From contig JAKSZP010009267.1 in assembly GCA_022478985.1 (NCBI GenBank), positions 124,001-188,000 of the forward strand: DNA of 64,000 nt. Reading direction: 5' to 3'. Both the position numbers and the translations under genes were made by a program. The number at the start of each line of letters is the position of its first letter. Within the stretch, counting starts at the first letter, position 1. This DNA comes from Massospora cicadina (taxonomy: Eukaryota; Entomophthoromycota; Entomophthoromycetes; Entomophthorales; Entomophthoraceae). The notes under the pieces were generated by a model. The model saw only the letters and a program-made list of their open reading frames with translations, was not told the DNA's origin and made no database searches. Shown piece after piece: positions 13,201 through 26,191 of this stretch.

Positions 13201-14472
13201 CTAGGCAGCAGGCCCTTTCCCCGAATCTTTAGTGGCTTCTGTCTCCTTGGCCTGGACCACATTAATCTGATTCTTCAGATTTTTAAATTGGCGGCAAAAT
13301 GTCCTTTCCCGCCACACTGAAAGCAGACCTTCTCTTTTTTGCTTAACCATCTGAATTCTTTGGGCTTATTTCCTGGCACAGTTCTGTTTGTAGCCTCTTT
13401 TGCTCCTTTGTTTCCCTTCATGGGATTCAGATTTTGGACAGGATTAGACTTGAAGCTTCTATTTGGGGGCATCAAATGTCGCTCCCAAAATCTTCAGGTT
13501 GTCTACCTTTTTCAAGGTAGTTATCTTCATTGCAAACATGGAAGACATCATTTGATGCAAATTACAATAGGGTCAAAGGGCCGCTTGCAAAGCGATTCTA
13601 GCATCAAAGTAATCTAACATTCTTGCTCTGGCCAGGATCTACAATTCCTGGTAAAATCGATCCATGAAGCTAGCAAGAGACTCATATTATTGGAATTGAA
13701 TTCTCATAAATTCTTGCTTGAGTTTCAACATGAGGGTTGGACTCCCAAACTCATTCATTATGGCCGCCTTTGCCTTGGCATATGACCAGCTGTCCCCCTT
13801 CAGGTGGGGTAACACTAGGTTCTGACAGTCTGTGTCCAGGCAGTTCGTGACTGTCAACGCCTTTTGACGATAACTGTATCCATTCATAGTCATGTCAAAC
13901 AGTTGGAAAAAGGGTGAGGCATTATCCCAATGGAATGTTGGCAATTTTGGTGATGCTCTAAATTCCTCCAAGTCATTTTGGGCCGATTCTCTCAATTCAG
14001 CTACTTGGCTAACTTGTGGAGTGACTTTGGGCGTCATCTCCAAAATGGCATTAAAGGCGGGCGGCATATTTCTCAGGGTATTCATCTTCTCAAGTATCAT
14101 GCGAGGACTTCTCTCTTTGGCATCGCTGGCCATATTGGGCTCACAAGCACATCTGTGGGCTTTCATGTCCTCCACTTCTTTTATCAATTTCTCAATATCT
14201 ACACTGAACTTTCTTAAACAAATGTATCTGCTTCTTGCTCCATTTTCAGGAATAGGACCTCTCAAATGAGGTCTCCTTCTTTCTTCTTCAATGATTTTAC
14301 TTTGGCCGATTAACTCATTCCTAAAGTTGGCTACATTTTCTACTCCTTCCTCCACCTTGGTGACTCATTCTTCCAAGGCTGTGAACTCCCGATGGTCCAA
14401 AGAGTTTAAGGCATTCTGATTCACAGTGGCAATCTCAGTCCACAGCTTGCGCATTTCTTCTTTATATGACAT
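13201..14472 (-). pseudogene. Degenerate gypsy gag of element B
   Basis: From ATG at 14472 to TAG at 13201 is 1272 bp, exactly the length found in element C. An open piece of 222 residues (14355-13687) holds the coiled N-terminal part and the capsid core (ILEMTPKVTPQVSQVAELRES, FQLFDMTMNGY). A TGA interrupts the start region at the same codon as in C (GAA-TGA-GTC). The knuckle reads CFQCGGKGHFAANLK: the fourth ligand, cysteine in C, is lost, so RNA binding by this finger should fail. Confidence 0.8.
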
Positions 14473-14517
14473 TATAATAGTTTCTTTACTCAACTAGCCC
14501 TGTAGTGAGCAACAACT

Positions 14518-15659
14518 TGTATTAATTTACTTTAGTGTTGATTATCAGTCATCAACCCAGTAGACTTTTTAATGCACAGGTTCATTTTCCTCATGCACTT
14601 CGTCACGTTGTATAGAATGTATTAATCAATAATAGTATGGAGACTATTATCTGTAGTTGAGGTTGAACTATTATTTGGCCCACTGCTTGGCCATTATTTC
14701 TTATTAAATACTCTTGAAGTCATACTCATGGGATTCATTCACTTTATTCCTGTCCACCCAATCTTCGTCAAGATACCCCAGTGACAGTCTCTTTCAGCCC
14801 AACACACAGTCAGCAGCTATCCCTGATTGTAGTTCCTTCATCTCTAGATCCCCGCTCAGATCTTTACTGTTCTCTCTGAGAGTCTTCCAATTGCCTTCTG
14901 CAATAATATCCTTGAGATGGAACGACACAATAGAAGCTTATAGTCTAACTATATACTGAATCAATGATATTACTGTAGCTAATAACGTTGACAATAATCT
15001 TGGTAAAAACAATGAATTTTTATTATAATAAATCCTAGAAAGATATAGTAGGGGATTTGGCTGTCTAACCCTTGGTTGACACCTCTTTGATGAAACAGCA
15101 GCTGTTGCCATTGAATCACCCTTCCTCATCTCAGCAGTGATGGTCTTCCTCATCCTGGCTAGGATTCTGTCATTGGAAATCCTCGAGACCTCAAACAGAA
15201 AGAGTCAGAAAACATGTCCCTAACGTTTTCCTCTCAATCCAAGTGAAACAACCATAATTGGCTAGCGACCTGCTTAGGTAATGTGACTTATTACCCTTTA
15301 TGACAGGTCACTCCATCAACCAATCAACTCGCTAGTTGCAGATGGCATCACTTGCCTCACAACTCACTATTCATTCCCAATCAGTCAGTGATGAAACCTG
15401 ACTGACTCCAATCAGTACACCTGATAGTTAATCACTATCAGATGCCCCTATTTCCTTGGCCACTCCTCCCAATGAGATATTAGGTATTCATCCAGATTGA
15501 TCCCCAATGGATACAACCAGTGAATATCCCAAAATCCCCCAAATGTAGTTCCTCCAAAAATCAGGCCAACCAATTTCTGATTCATTTCTCCTTAGGGAAT
15601 TTTCCCCTAGAGATGCCAGGTAATCTAGCAGGCTAGGAATATGGGCAAAAATCCCAACA
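14518..15659 (-). repeat. 5' LTR of element B
   Basis: 1142 bp, the partner of 6105-7253, starting TGTATTAATTTACTT on the plus strand and ending CCCAACA. The primer site follows at about 14514-14500, with one change (TTGTTGCTCAC instead of TTGGTGCTCAC). Confidence 0.93.
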
Positions 15660-15664
15660 CCATG
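15660..15664. repeat. Target-site duplication of element B, right copy (CCATG)
   Basis: Matches 6100-6104 exactly and directly abuts the LTR end. Confidence 0.9.
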
Positions 15665-16480
15665 GTTGCACCCCCACTCCAGAACCTACACACAAGTCAA
15701 ACCTCAAATACATGCCCAAATCTGTAATGATTGACAATTGTACATGAATCTCATAAGGTTGGAATTATGAGATTCATTTGCATCAATAGTTGCAATTTTG
15801 TTATTCCAATTAGGATTTTCCTATTCAGGTCAAAAATGGAATAAATTAAATAAAATTAATTATTTAGTTTGTCCGTTCTGAGGTTCCCCTCTGATTCTCT
15901 GTCGAGTTGCCTGGATGCCATCAATTCCAGAGGCTTTTGCGCCCCTCATTACCTCCAATTTATATAGACATTTTAGGAAAAGTATATCAAAGTGAGTTCA
16001 GCCCATCAGACCTCACTTTGGAATTCTATTCTGACTTTGAGTCCATTCCCTTTAAAGGCTGTTATTTGCTGTATCAAGTTAAGTAACTTTATTTATTTAA
16101 GTGAGGATTGGGGTGCAGATGGCAGTGCGATGAGGAGGAGAGGGAAGGGGTGGACGCGCCGGGATCCTTATGAGAGTGACCTTGCCTTGGTGAGAGGGGA
16201 AGGAGCCAGAGTGGCCCAAGGCAACAGAGGCTGGGTGACCACATCTTGGCTGGGTAACCCTGAGGCAACAGAGGCTGTAGGGATGCACCTCGTCCTGGGG
16301 GCCCATGGCGACAGAGGCCAGTGCACCGCACCTTGGCCCAGATGCCTGGCAAGGCCATCCATTTGGACAGGACCATATGGAGTTAATATGGCCACATATG
16401 GGGGTGGTGGTTTAGGGCTGGTGGCGGGCTGGGCCTTGGGAGCCCCGTCCATTACAAAATCCAAATCTAAGTCTAAATCC
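15665..16480. other. Unassigned sequence with a GC-rich patch upstream of chromovirus fragment F
   Basis: The first 450 bases are AT-rich with no recognisable gene. From about 16110 to 16460 the base composition becomes clearly GC-rich. Open frames cross this patch on both strands (for example 15992-16540, ending in a Lys-Ser run), but they look like by-products of composition and repeats. The patch may be the remnant of a linker in a retroelement polyprotein, or an unrelated insertion. Confidence 0.45.
16215..16345. repeat. Imperfect tandem repeat, three units of about 45 bp
   Basis: GGC(A/G)ACAGAGGC recurs three times at roughly even spacing, each time followed by a G/C-rich segment with ACC and CTTGG or CCTGG. 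The units are imperfect, suggesting an old minisatellite. Confidence 0.5.
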
Positions 16481-16499
16481 AAATCAAAAACCTGCAGTT

Positions 16500-18489
16500 C
16501 CATATATCCCAGTATCCTGATAACCCTGTTGAGCTGGTAGGTGAAGTTGCTCCATCAGAGCCAGTCCATCCAGTGACTGAAGTTACACCATCTGATCCAG
16601 CCCTGGTGTCCACTACCAAAGGTGGTTCTCTACTGGATGCTTTTTTGGAATCACAGTCCACATATCCTGAATTGAAGGAACTCCTAGGGAATATTTAATC
16701 AGGTACAGCCCTTCTGGATGATAATCCCAAAAGGATATGAAAATATATTCATGACAAGGTATGGGTTCCTTCTGAGCTGTGTTCCAGCGTCATAAGGGAA
16801 CATCATGATTTCTCAACCATGGGGCATCCTGGCGCGAAAAAATTGTATCAATCTAATCAAGCGCAATTATAATTGGAATGTGTTGACAAAGGAGGTTGCC
16901 ACGTGGATTGAGCAATGCTTAGTCTGTGCCTGGTCAAAGCCAGATAGGAAAGGACAGAACGGCCTTTTACAACCTCTCCAGCAGGCGTTAGGGCCATGGA
17001 CATTATTTTCAGTGGACCTCATTGTAAGTTTAACCATGTCTTGTAGGTATGATACTTTCATGGTGGTAGTAGATTGCTTTACAAATTAAGCTATCTTTAT
17101 ACCTTGTTTGACAACCACTACGGCTGAGGGCATGGCACAGTTGTTTGTAGCATCTGTATCTGCCTTAGTTGGGGTTCCACAGGAAATAATCAGTGACGGG
17201 TACCTCAGTTTATATTGCAGTTTTGGGAAGCCTTGTTTAACATTCTAAAACTATGCCGTGCAGATCCTCAGCCTATCACCCTCAATTTAATGGCCAAACG
17301 GAGCGAAATCAGTCCATAGAGAAGTATCTTTGATGCTATGCAACTACCTCACAAGACATATGGGCAGCGGAGCTTCCTCTAGCCCAACTTCCTATCCAAC
17401 TCCCTCCATTCGTCAACAGGCGTATCCCCTATGTATGCCAATATGGGGTACAACCCTTCTTTTAAAATTGGACCTCAGACGCGGAGTAATATCCCAGCAG
17501 CTGATACCTTCACCACACACATCAAGAAGGTCCACCAGCAAGTCCAGAACCAGCTGACTAAATCAGACAATGATGGAAAACAATTTTTAGATAATAAGTG
17601 ATGTGATGCTCTTAACTATCAAGAAGATGATTTGGTGATGGTGGACACTAAGAATCTGCACCTCAAGGTACCACGTTAGAAATTAGCTTGAAAAAGGGCA
17701 GGACCATTTCCTATTGCCAAGGTCTTGAACAATGGCGCTTTTCACTTAGAACTACCCCCTCATTGTAAAATCTATACCTCTTTTCATGCTTCCTCACTCT
17801 CTCCTTTTAAATGCAAGAAACCAGTGGAGGTTGAGTACATCATGGTGGAGGGAGATCCTGAATTTGAGTTAAAAAAGATTTTAGATTTCATGCGGTTAAA
17901 TGGCAAGTGCACTAATTAAAGTCATGGAAGGAATATCTAGCATATGAGAACAGTTGGGTACCTTTCTAAGCGCTGTACCAACTGTCAGGTTATACTAGAG
18001 GAATTTCATAAGGAGAATTTAAATGTTCCTACACATGACCCACCCAAGTTCGCCACCCTAGCTGCCATTAATCTCTCCACTCTTCACAAAAATTATGTCC
18101 TGGCAAAAGCACTAGAAGAGGGTGTTAGCCCTGATTGTCAAGGAAAGGGTAATTTAAGGCCTCAGGGGCCAGTCATCAAGCTGGACAGAGGTGTGCGCCT
18201 ATTTAAAATTCAAAAGGGTTCAAATATCAAATCCCTTCCTCTCACCCAAATCTCTGACCTAGGACATACCCCTGATGAGAGATGCGTAGCCGCTGCACCT
18301 TCCTGCTTTCCCCACACTTTTTCCTCATCTACCCCTCAGCCCAAATTCACTCAAGTCTCAAAATCAGCAAGGTTTTATTTAGGGAAATCCAACAAATTTG
18401 TGAAGCCTTCAAAAATGTATGAAGCCCTATATCACAAAACCCCATTCCCTTCCCCAACTAATGGTTCGCCCAGAAGCCAACCTGTATAA
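16500..18489 (+). pseudogene. Chromovirus fragment F: integrase and chromodomain remnant
   Basis: A plus-strand gypsy remnant of another lineage. The RNase H-integrase linker and the integrase zinc-binding region lie at about 16640-16930 (REHHDFSTMGHPGAKKLY, then WIEQCLVCAWSKPDRKGQ). The integrase core begins at 17005 with SVDLIVSL and MVVVDCFTN, and EIISDG near 17190 marks the second acidic residue. A chromodomain is spread over frames at about 17830-18040 (EFELKKILDFMR, then ENSWVPF, then CQVILEEFHKEN). A 181-residue frame at 17944-18489 holds the chromodomain end and an unrecognised basic tail. A chromodomain would steer integration to heterochromatin. Many stops make it inactive. Confidence 0.75.
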
Positions 18490-20170
18490 CAAAACCATAC
18501 CTAATAAATCCAATTTGCAGAAAAAATTGAGGAATAGAGGGAAAACAAGTTTTGGACTTGTCACTCCATTTTAAATTAAAAAGGTTTTTTTTGACCTCTG
18601 GAATTCAGGGAAAATGACCTGAAATAGTTTAAAGTCAACTGATAATATCAAGGTGAAGTGGTTCATAACTGTAATTTTAGGTTTAAAATTATATCAAATC
18701 ATAATATCATGATTCAGCTTAGCAGCTCACCCCTCATCACGCCATAATATTCAACACCCTGCTAATTGTAGGATGTTGGGTTATCTTTCTTTTTATTAAA
18801 AGTTTCCCTTTTTGGTGAATAGAGATATATTATTGGATAAAATTAGTGGTTAGTAATTGTAATAAATTAAATAATATATGGGCAACAACTACATAGGTTG
18901 GAGCCTCACCACCACTTCTGATGCACCCATAGTCCCCTGAATCTAGCGGTGCTCTGTGGACCTTGTTTGCTTCTATAAGTCTTGGCGTACTCACGCCAAA
19001 ATCCAGGCCATTCCTTTGCACGCTGGAATCCTAACGCTTGTAAATTCTAGTTTCACAATTCACTATCAAACAAAAAGAAACTTGGCCTGAACTAGTTTCA
19101 AAATTATACTCTCATTTGAAAACTCTCACTTGAGCAATGGCATGATTTTCCCACCCATGCAGCCTAAAAAGAACAATAGTTACATAAGCTTAAAGTTACT
19201 GATATTGCTAAAAATGACCCTGTATATGTCCACTCAATTATAGGAGCTGAAAACTATCTATCCTTATTCTTTGATAAAAATTGAATATTTGAGTAATATA
19301 CTGAACCATATGGTGAACCCAATAATGTGACTCCATTAATCCATTTTTTTATATAAATGTTAGTTTGATTGCTTGTTCATGATACTACTCTCTCTTCTTC
19401 TCAGGAAATTATCAGAACTTCCATTTTTGGGCACGTAAGATTCCTATAATTTCAATTACTAAAACTTAGTCAACTTACCTGGTGATATGGTTAAAGTGGG
19501 TGAATTAAATTATTTCAACAATTAAAATTTAAGGTATTGTGGATTTCCATGTGGGAATGTATGAACTATCTGACCTCTTCTTTGCAGTAAAAACCTGATG
19601 TACCAAATCATCTTGAGCGTAGGTTATTGAATTATGTTTGATATCAACCCAATCTGAAGTATAGTAATATGATCCTCGCTTTAAAAGCGGGAAGGAGATA
19701 ATTATTGACTTGTCATCTAATTTGCCCCAAGTAACTTGCCACATTGACCACATTTATAGGCTTATTCTTGAGTTTCTGCTCAATCCCACTCCAGATGCTA
19801 CTTGGCCCCCTTTTTGGTGATTTCAGAGTAATCTTAGATTCAGCTAGTACAAGTACTTTATAAACATTATTAGTTTGAACTTATTCTAGCGCTTAATGTA
19901 AACTTAATTTACTAATCTTCTTCAATATATCCCTTAACGCTAATAGAAGAGAAAGCGCTGTATGTGTGGGTCAAAGAAAAGAAATATTAGGTTTTTATCT
20001 TCAGTTTACCTTCTCAAATATGTTCACCACTTTTTATGTGTTTAAAAAGGGATAATACCATGCAGCTTTGTATTAATTATGGTATTTTAAACCATGTAAT
20101 CATAACTGACCTGCATTCTATCCCCATTAAAGCATAATTTTAAGGCATGTTAAAAGAGCCAAGGACTTAC
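18490..20170. other. About 1.7 kb without a recognisable gene
   Basis: AT-rich sequence between fragments F and E. The open frames (for example 18830-19021 and 19529-19753, minus) are short and resemble nothing I know. It could hold eroded LTR, gag and protease of element E, since RT remnants begin just after it, but no motif supports this. Confidence 0.4.
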
Positions 20171-23100
20171 TAATACCAAATGTTTGAACGCCTTTAATCA
20201 AATCTGGAATAAAAAAGGCAATATTGACTTAATTTTTTTACACTAGAGAGTTAAATCTCAATTTCAGGTCATGCCATTTGGCCTCAAAAATGAACCTGCT
20301 ATCTTCCAACGCCATATTGATGAGCGTTAGGAATTTTTAGGGGGCTGTGGGTTGCAGGGGATTTTGATGCTCACAGGTGCTATTCTGCCATTTATTTCCA
20401 CAATATTTTCACAGGAAAAGGTTCACTCTTTACTGTTGGATTGGATATTTTTATGTAGTTTTAGACCATTTGCTTAAAAATAAAAATTATAAGTAAACCA
20501 AATGGTTGATTTTATCAGTTTTTATTAAGTTGCCTTAAGGGGACTAAAAACGAATCCTCTTAATAAAACAATGCTAAGTATTTAAAATGACTTGAGGCCC
20601 AAATTGAGATAGGCATAAATTCATTATTAGCTTCAAGCCAGATTATGAAATATGGGGGTTTGACCTATCAGAGCTTTTGAAACCCACCTTGCTTCAATGG
20701 AACAGCTGATGGAGGATTGAGAATAGGCAAGACAAACTTGTGGGGTAAAGATTTAATATGTTTTAGACAATTGGAGGATAATATTCTGAATTAGTTGTCT
20801 GATTCCGCCACATGGCCAGTGCAAATCTAACTACCTAAACTCGTGCTATTTGGCCAAGTTTCAATAATGAAAGTACTGGTCCAATTTGAGGAGTTCCGCT
20901 GAGAATTGGCCAGGGTCTTTTGACCAATTTTATCCTTATTATTAACTGAAGCACTATTAATACAAAATTGGACTTGTAATTGTCCAACAGGGGCATGTGC
21001 AGTGTCTTATACGGACAATATTCGAGTATTCACCCTGGATCAATAATCCCATGAAGTACATTAGCTGCAAGTTGTTGAAAAATCAAAAGCGCAAACTTAA
21101 ATTTACAAAATGAGTAAATATGAGTTCATTTAAAGCTTGATTAAATTTCTTAGTCATGTTTTGTAAAAGGCCACATTATGATCACAGATAAGGAGAAAGC
21201 TATATGTTAATGACCAATGCTAGATTCTGCAAAGGAATTGCGTGGTTTTAGGAACATTTACCTTCCTAAGATTTTTTCATAAACCTGCAGAGGCTTCCGC
21301 GCCCTTGAATAAGTTTGGTGGTTACAAGAAGCTGCAGTAGTCTTATGAACTTAAAGAAGTTTCTAGGCCTTTAAAGCGCACCTTTCTTTCCACGTTCATA
21401 CTCCACCACTTTACCCATCTAAAGAGCTTATAATAAAGAAAGAAGCTTCCAATTTTGCCATTGTTGCTGCTTTTCTACAAGCAGGTGTAAATGGATTGAG
21501 CATTCAGTAGGTTATTTTTTGCGTAGAATAATTTTTTAGAGCTAAACTATGGTTTGTATAACAAGGATCTCTTAAAAGTGGTAGAAGTTTTATTCTTCTG
21601 AAAGCACCATTAAATGTTCATCTCAGAAATTCATGTTTGTAATGACCATCAACTTTTATTTTACTACAGCACACCTCATGTCCTTACCCCACATCAAACC
21701 CACTATAATGAGACCCTTGCTCAATTTGCATTCTTCTATGAGTTCACTAAAGGCAAGGAGAATAGATTAGCAGATGCCATAAGTTTCACTCAGCTTTCAC
21801 TTTTAACCTAAGGAAGTGGAGATCTATAGCACCAAAATGGTGATTTCCCAGGCAAATTATATCAAAATCTCACCTCCATATGCGCTCCTGTTCTCGCTTC
21901 CTTAGAGAATCTAGAAAGTAAAGTATAATTTGTTGGACATCTTGCCTCAGCGTTTATCCCTAAATGACACCCAGGTTTTAGCAAAGTGCAACTTAACCAG
22001 GAGGACCACTCGAAGGAGTACCATATTAATGATGATATGGTATAGTTTCAGAGACTTTTATGTTTTTCTGCTGTACCTCTTCATTATGAGATTATTAAGC
22101 AACAATGTGATGGTATAACTGTGGGAAATCCTGGAAGGGCGAAAACACTGTAGTTTATCTGCCGCACATATAGTGGGAAGGTTGATTCAGTACAAGTGGC
22201 TTGATACACTAAAGAATTCCTGGTGCGCATTGGGATGAAGCCAAGTTGCCAGACCTTGACCAGTTTGGTGTTTTATAACAGAAAGCAGAAGGGCCTTGGA
22301 CTTCCTTTTCGTTTAATTTCATTGTGGAGCTTTCCATCTTTGATTAGTAAAATGTTATAATGGTGGTTGTGGATAGTTTTACCAAGTTTGCCTACTTCAC
22401 ACCATGCCACAAAGTGGTAACAGCTGCCCATATGGACAAGATTTTCATTTCCCACATCTTCTCTGCCTATGATGTTCCCATAGTAATTATCAGTGACTGT
22501 GAGCCTCAGTTTACTTCTTTGTTCCAGTAGTAATTTAATCAACAGATTAACCTCTTCAAGTTGACTTATTTTCACCCTCAATTGGATGGGTAGACAGAAT
22601 TAGTGAACCAAAGCATGGAACAATTTTATTGAGATTCTACACTACTACTGATCATTTGTATTGGCATTTCATCTATATTGGATAAATTCAGATATAACAA
22701 AAACCAACCCTCCTCATTTGAAAGTTCCCCTTTTTACTCCAATTATGGGTTTATTACTTCATTTAATATGCATCTCAGTGTTGTGTCCAAGGCGGAGGCT
22801 ATAGTGGACTTTTCAAAGGTCATCAAGGTAGTACATCAGGAGGTGACAACCAATTTAGATGCCATGATAAAGACCTATAAAGCATGTCAAAATTTAAACC
22901 AGATGGATTCTTCTCATAGTTAGTAAGATTAGGGATTTGATTAATTAAGGGACAGCTGCTGATTAATCACCTAGTTTTTGATGATAACATTGTTATTAAG
23001 TTACCATTTTATGCTCTTCAATAAGTTGTGTTAAGCTATTTTGAGGGTCAGTTATTTCTGGGAGTATTGGGGACAATCTCCGAATAGCAATTATTATTAT

Positions 23101-24540
23101 TTTGATTGCCAGTGACTTAAGCTGAGACTAGTTGACAAGTAAATAAAATAATTATTTGGGTTTAACAGCGGATTGCCATTCAGAGGCTAAGTTTTTGCAA
23201 TTACTGGTGACTGACGCCAAGAATAATCAGATTAAGAGTTAACTGGCAACTTGCAACGAGGATAATCATATTTCTGGATTGATGCTGAGGTTTCCAATAT
23301 GCAGGCATTCAATGACCATTTTGTCGCCTAGAGTTCAGAATTACCAGCAATTAAGGACATGATATTTTAATTAAATTTAGACTAATAATTTATTATTATT
23401 AACTGGTGATCAATGCTAAGTATGAATCAAAACTATTATTGGCATTTCTTTGGGGAGATTTTGAGAGAATGATTGCCATCAGAGGTTTCTGATGAGAGGG
23501 TTGATTTTCTGTCAATGAATGCTAATAATTGTTGATAGACGGGCAGAAGATTGTTAGGAAAACGCCAAAGTATAAATACCAAAAAACCATCTGTAAAGTT
23601 CTTTCTCTTGCCTACTTTTAGCAAGTGTAAGTAGATGTATCCTCTTGGCTTATGAAGGTAATACTGAAGATCCCCAAGGTTAGGTGCTGGGTGAGTGCAC
23701 CTAGGAGTGATCAGCGCTACCAACTCTAATACTTAGAGCTACAGGGAAACCCACTTGGACTTGCTCAGCCAGCCACCCCAATGAGGGACTGATGGGGATT
23801 AACCTCAAGGGGAAGACATGGCAGAGCTGGGCTGCACAGGCGGGTGTAAGTATTGCGCATTCCATCTGATGGGGGTTGATTAGACCAGGTTGAAGTTGTT
23901 GGTCTGCTGAGTTAAGGAGTTGCAACGCAGACTTGTAGTGAAAGGTAGCCTATGAAGGCGAAACAGAAATGGGTAATAGTCATCATACTGTTGGCCTGGC
24001 ACACTAATAAAAATTCTTAATGTAGTGAATTTAAAATTTGCAACAAAGCAATTGGTGATGATAGGAAAAGAATGGGTTCATAATATAAGACACAGGATCT
24101 TGTGATGCTGGGTGCAAAGAACAACCAATCATTCATCAATACAAGAAGCTGGGGCATAATTGGATTGTCCCATATCACACTGGTAGAAAGATAGACATGC
24201 CTCACATCAGTTGGATCTTCCTCCCAAGTTCCGCATCTTCGCCACTATAAAAAGAAAGTTGACCCCATTTAAGGGACCCCTCCTGAGATACCAATCCATA
24301 CCTAGTATAAAATATGCCATAATGGAAAGTGGTGGTAAATATTGGATTGCAACAAGTAAGAAGATGTATTGATACCTTGTTGTATGGAGAGTTTTGATGG
24401 TGCAGATATTAGCTGATTTGCTGCTTTCTAATTGTTCCCTAGCTCAAGAGTTGACTTATACATACTATGAGCGCTTTCCTAAATCAGTTGTCCTAAATCA
24501 CTTTCTGTCTTTTCTGCCATTAAATTGCCCCCACATAGAA
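20171..24540 (+). pseudogene. Chromovirus fragment E: eroded pol with chromodomain
   Basis: A strongly decayed plus-strand gypsy pol. RT: QVMPFGLKNEPAIFQRHID at about 20260-20325. RNase H: NDHQLLFYYSTPHVLTPHQ then KGKENRLADA at 21640-21780. Integrase core: MVVVDSFTKFAYFTP near 22355, IISDCEPQFTS near 22490, and ELVNQSMEQF near 22600 give the D, D and E positions. The SPFYSNYGF block is at 22725. The integrase C-terminal part (HQLDLPPKFRIF) is near 24205-24245 and a chromodomain is spread over frames at about 24330-24500 (YLVVWR, then YYERFPKS). A stretch of about 1.1 kb is inserted between 22920 and 24035. Stops are frequent, mostly transition-type. Confidence 0.7.
22924..24035. mobile_element. 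Probable insertion inside fragment E, possibly a solo LTR
   Basis: The pol reading sense breaks after a block ending near 22920 and resumes near 24035 at the point expected next in chromovirus integrases. The intervening 1.1 kb has no gypsy motif. It carries a TATA-like AAAGTATAAATACC at about 23568 followed by a pyrimidine-rich stretch, as in LTR promoters. Clear TG..CA ends or a target duplication could not be fixed, so the borders are approximate. Confidence 0.35.
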
Positions 24541-24592
24541 CTTATCCTCTGCTGATATCCCTACAGGGGGTGCCCCAAATACTGGAGGGTTA

Positions 24593-25035
24593 TGTCATGA
24601 CTAATTACATAATTGAAGCGGTGAAAAGAATAAAAAAAACTAGTATGGCCAAAGTTAAGTTAACAAAAATTAGACCATGCCCCTAGAAAAAGCATGCCAT
24701 CAACTAGAGCTGGAATTCAGCCAAAGTTGCTAAGGTTGGATTAAGGTTTTGATTTAAGTAAAATATAGCCATCAAGACACTGCCTCTATGAAGATTACAT
24801 ATTTAACAATTAAGGCTGATAGTATTAAGGTGATAACTAATCAAAAATCTCAACCATTGAACTGATTATGAAATTAGTAAAGTTGTAAGATTTGCCACAT
24901 ATTGCAGTATCAAGTTCTAACTTATATTAGTACTGCACAAACCATAGTGGTAATATTGTATTTATAATTTTCTATTTAATAATAAAAATCAATTGTCCTC
25001 ATCACCACAAATTTTAGTAGTAAAAACAAACCATG
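24593..25035 (+). repeat. Start of the 3' LTR of element E, cut by element C
   Basis: After the chromodomain a purine-rich ACTGGAGGGTTA is followed by TGTCATGAC, the normal arrangement of a polypurine tract and LTR start. The sequence continues 443 bp with no genes and stops at CCATG, where the 5' LTR of element C begins. No second copy is seen in the window. Confidence 0.45.
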
Positions 25036-26188
25036 TGTTGGGATTTTTGTCCATATTCCCAGCCTGCTAGATTACCTGGTATCGCTAGGGAAAAATTCCC
25101 TAAAGCAAAATGAATTGGAAATTGGTTGACTCAAATTTTGGAGGAACTACGTTCAGGGGGATTTTAGGATATTTGTCTGGTTGTATCCATTGGGGATTGA
25201 TCCAGATAAATACCTAATATCTCATTGGGCGGAGCAGCTGACGAAATAGGGGCATATGATAGTAAGTAACTATCAGGTGTACCGATTGGCACTGGTCAGG
25301 TTTCATCACTGACTGATTGGGAATGTTTAATGAATTGTGAGGCGAGTGATGCCACCTGCAACTAGTGAATCAATTGGTTGGCGAAGTGACCTACCATAAT
25401 GGGTAAAAAGTCACATTACCTAAGCAGGTCGCTAGCCAATTATGGTTGATTTTCTTGGATTGAGAGGAAAATGTTAGGGACACATTTCTGACTCTTTCCA
25501 TTTGAGGTCTCGAGGATGTCCAATGTCAGAATCCTAGCCAGGATGGGGAAGACCATTGCTGCCAAAACGAGGAAGGGTAATTCAATGGCAATGGCTGCCA
25601 TTTCATTGAAGAGGTGTCAACCAAGGGTTAGATGGCTGAATCCCCTATCAATTCCCTAGGATTCACTCTGGTAAAAGATAGTTAAGACATATATATACTT
25701 ATACATTACTACTTTAGAACATTATAAGTTTTATTGTAGATTTGGTATAAGTTAGAATATCAACATCCAGCGTGAATATTCCATCTCAAGGATATTATTG
25801 CAGAAGGCAATAATTGGTAGGCTCTCAGAGAATAGTAGAGATCTGAGTGGGGATCTAAAGACAAAGGGAACCATGGCTAAGGGATTGCTGCCAACTGTGT
25901 GTTGGGCCAAAGGAGACTGCCATCAGAGGATCTTAATGAATATCAAGTGGTCAGGATTACAGGTAACGTATCCCTATGAGTATGATATCAGGTATTTTTT
26001 GGAATTACTGGCCAAAGCATTGGGCCTGAAAATAATTCTAACTCAACTACGGATAATAGTCATCATACTATTTTCAAACTATATATATATTCTTACAACG
26101 CGAGGTGCATGAGGAAATTAAACCTGTGCAGTAGAAAGATTACTAGGGTTAACCTCCAATAATCAACCCAACGGAGTAAATTTTTACA
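25036..26188 (+). repeat. 5' LTR of element C
   Basis: 1153 bp from TGTTGGGATTTTTG to TTTTTACA. It differs from the element's own 3' LTR at roughly one base in ten over the first 240 bases by eye, a large difference for two LTRs of one insertion. Confidence 0.92.
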
Positions 26189-26191
26189 AGT

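Larger units (their letters stand above)
6105..15659 (-). mobile_element. Complete but inactive Ty3/gypsy element B
   Basis: A 9555-bp element on the minus strand: 5' LTR 14518-15659, gag 14472-13201, pol about 12910-9286, a repeated-motif region, an antisense frame at 7834-8864, a polypurine tract at 7271-7254, and 3' LTR 6105-7253. It is flanked by CCATG on both sides, which fixes its borders. Coding regions contain stops and frameshifts. It is the only gypsy copy here with matching flanks, and so the best reference for the family's full structure. Confidence 0.95.

Noticed and set aside
15992..16540. 182-residue plus-strand frame ending in Lys-Ser repeats
   Set aside because: Open on both strands over a GC-rich repeat; no domain, and the composition explains the open frames.
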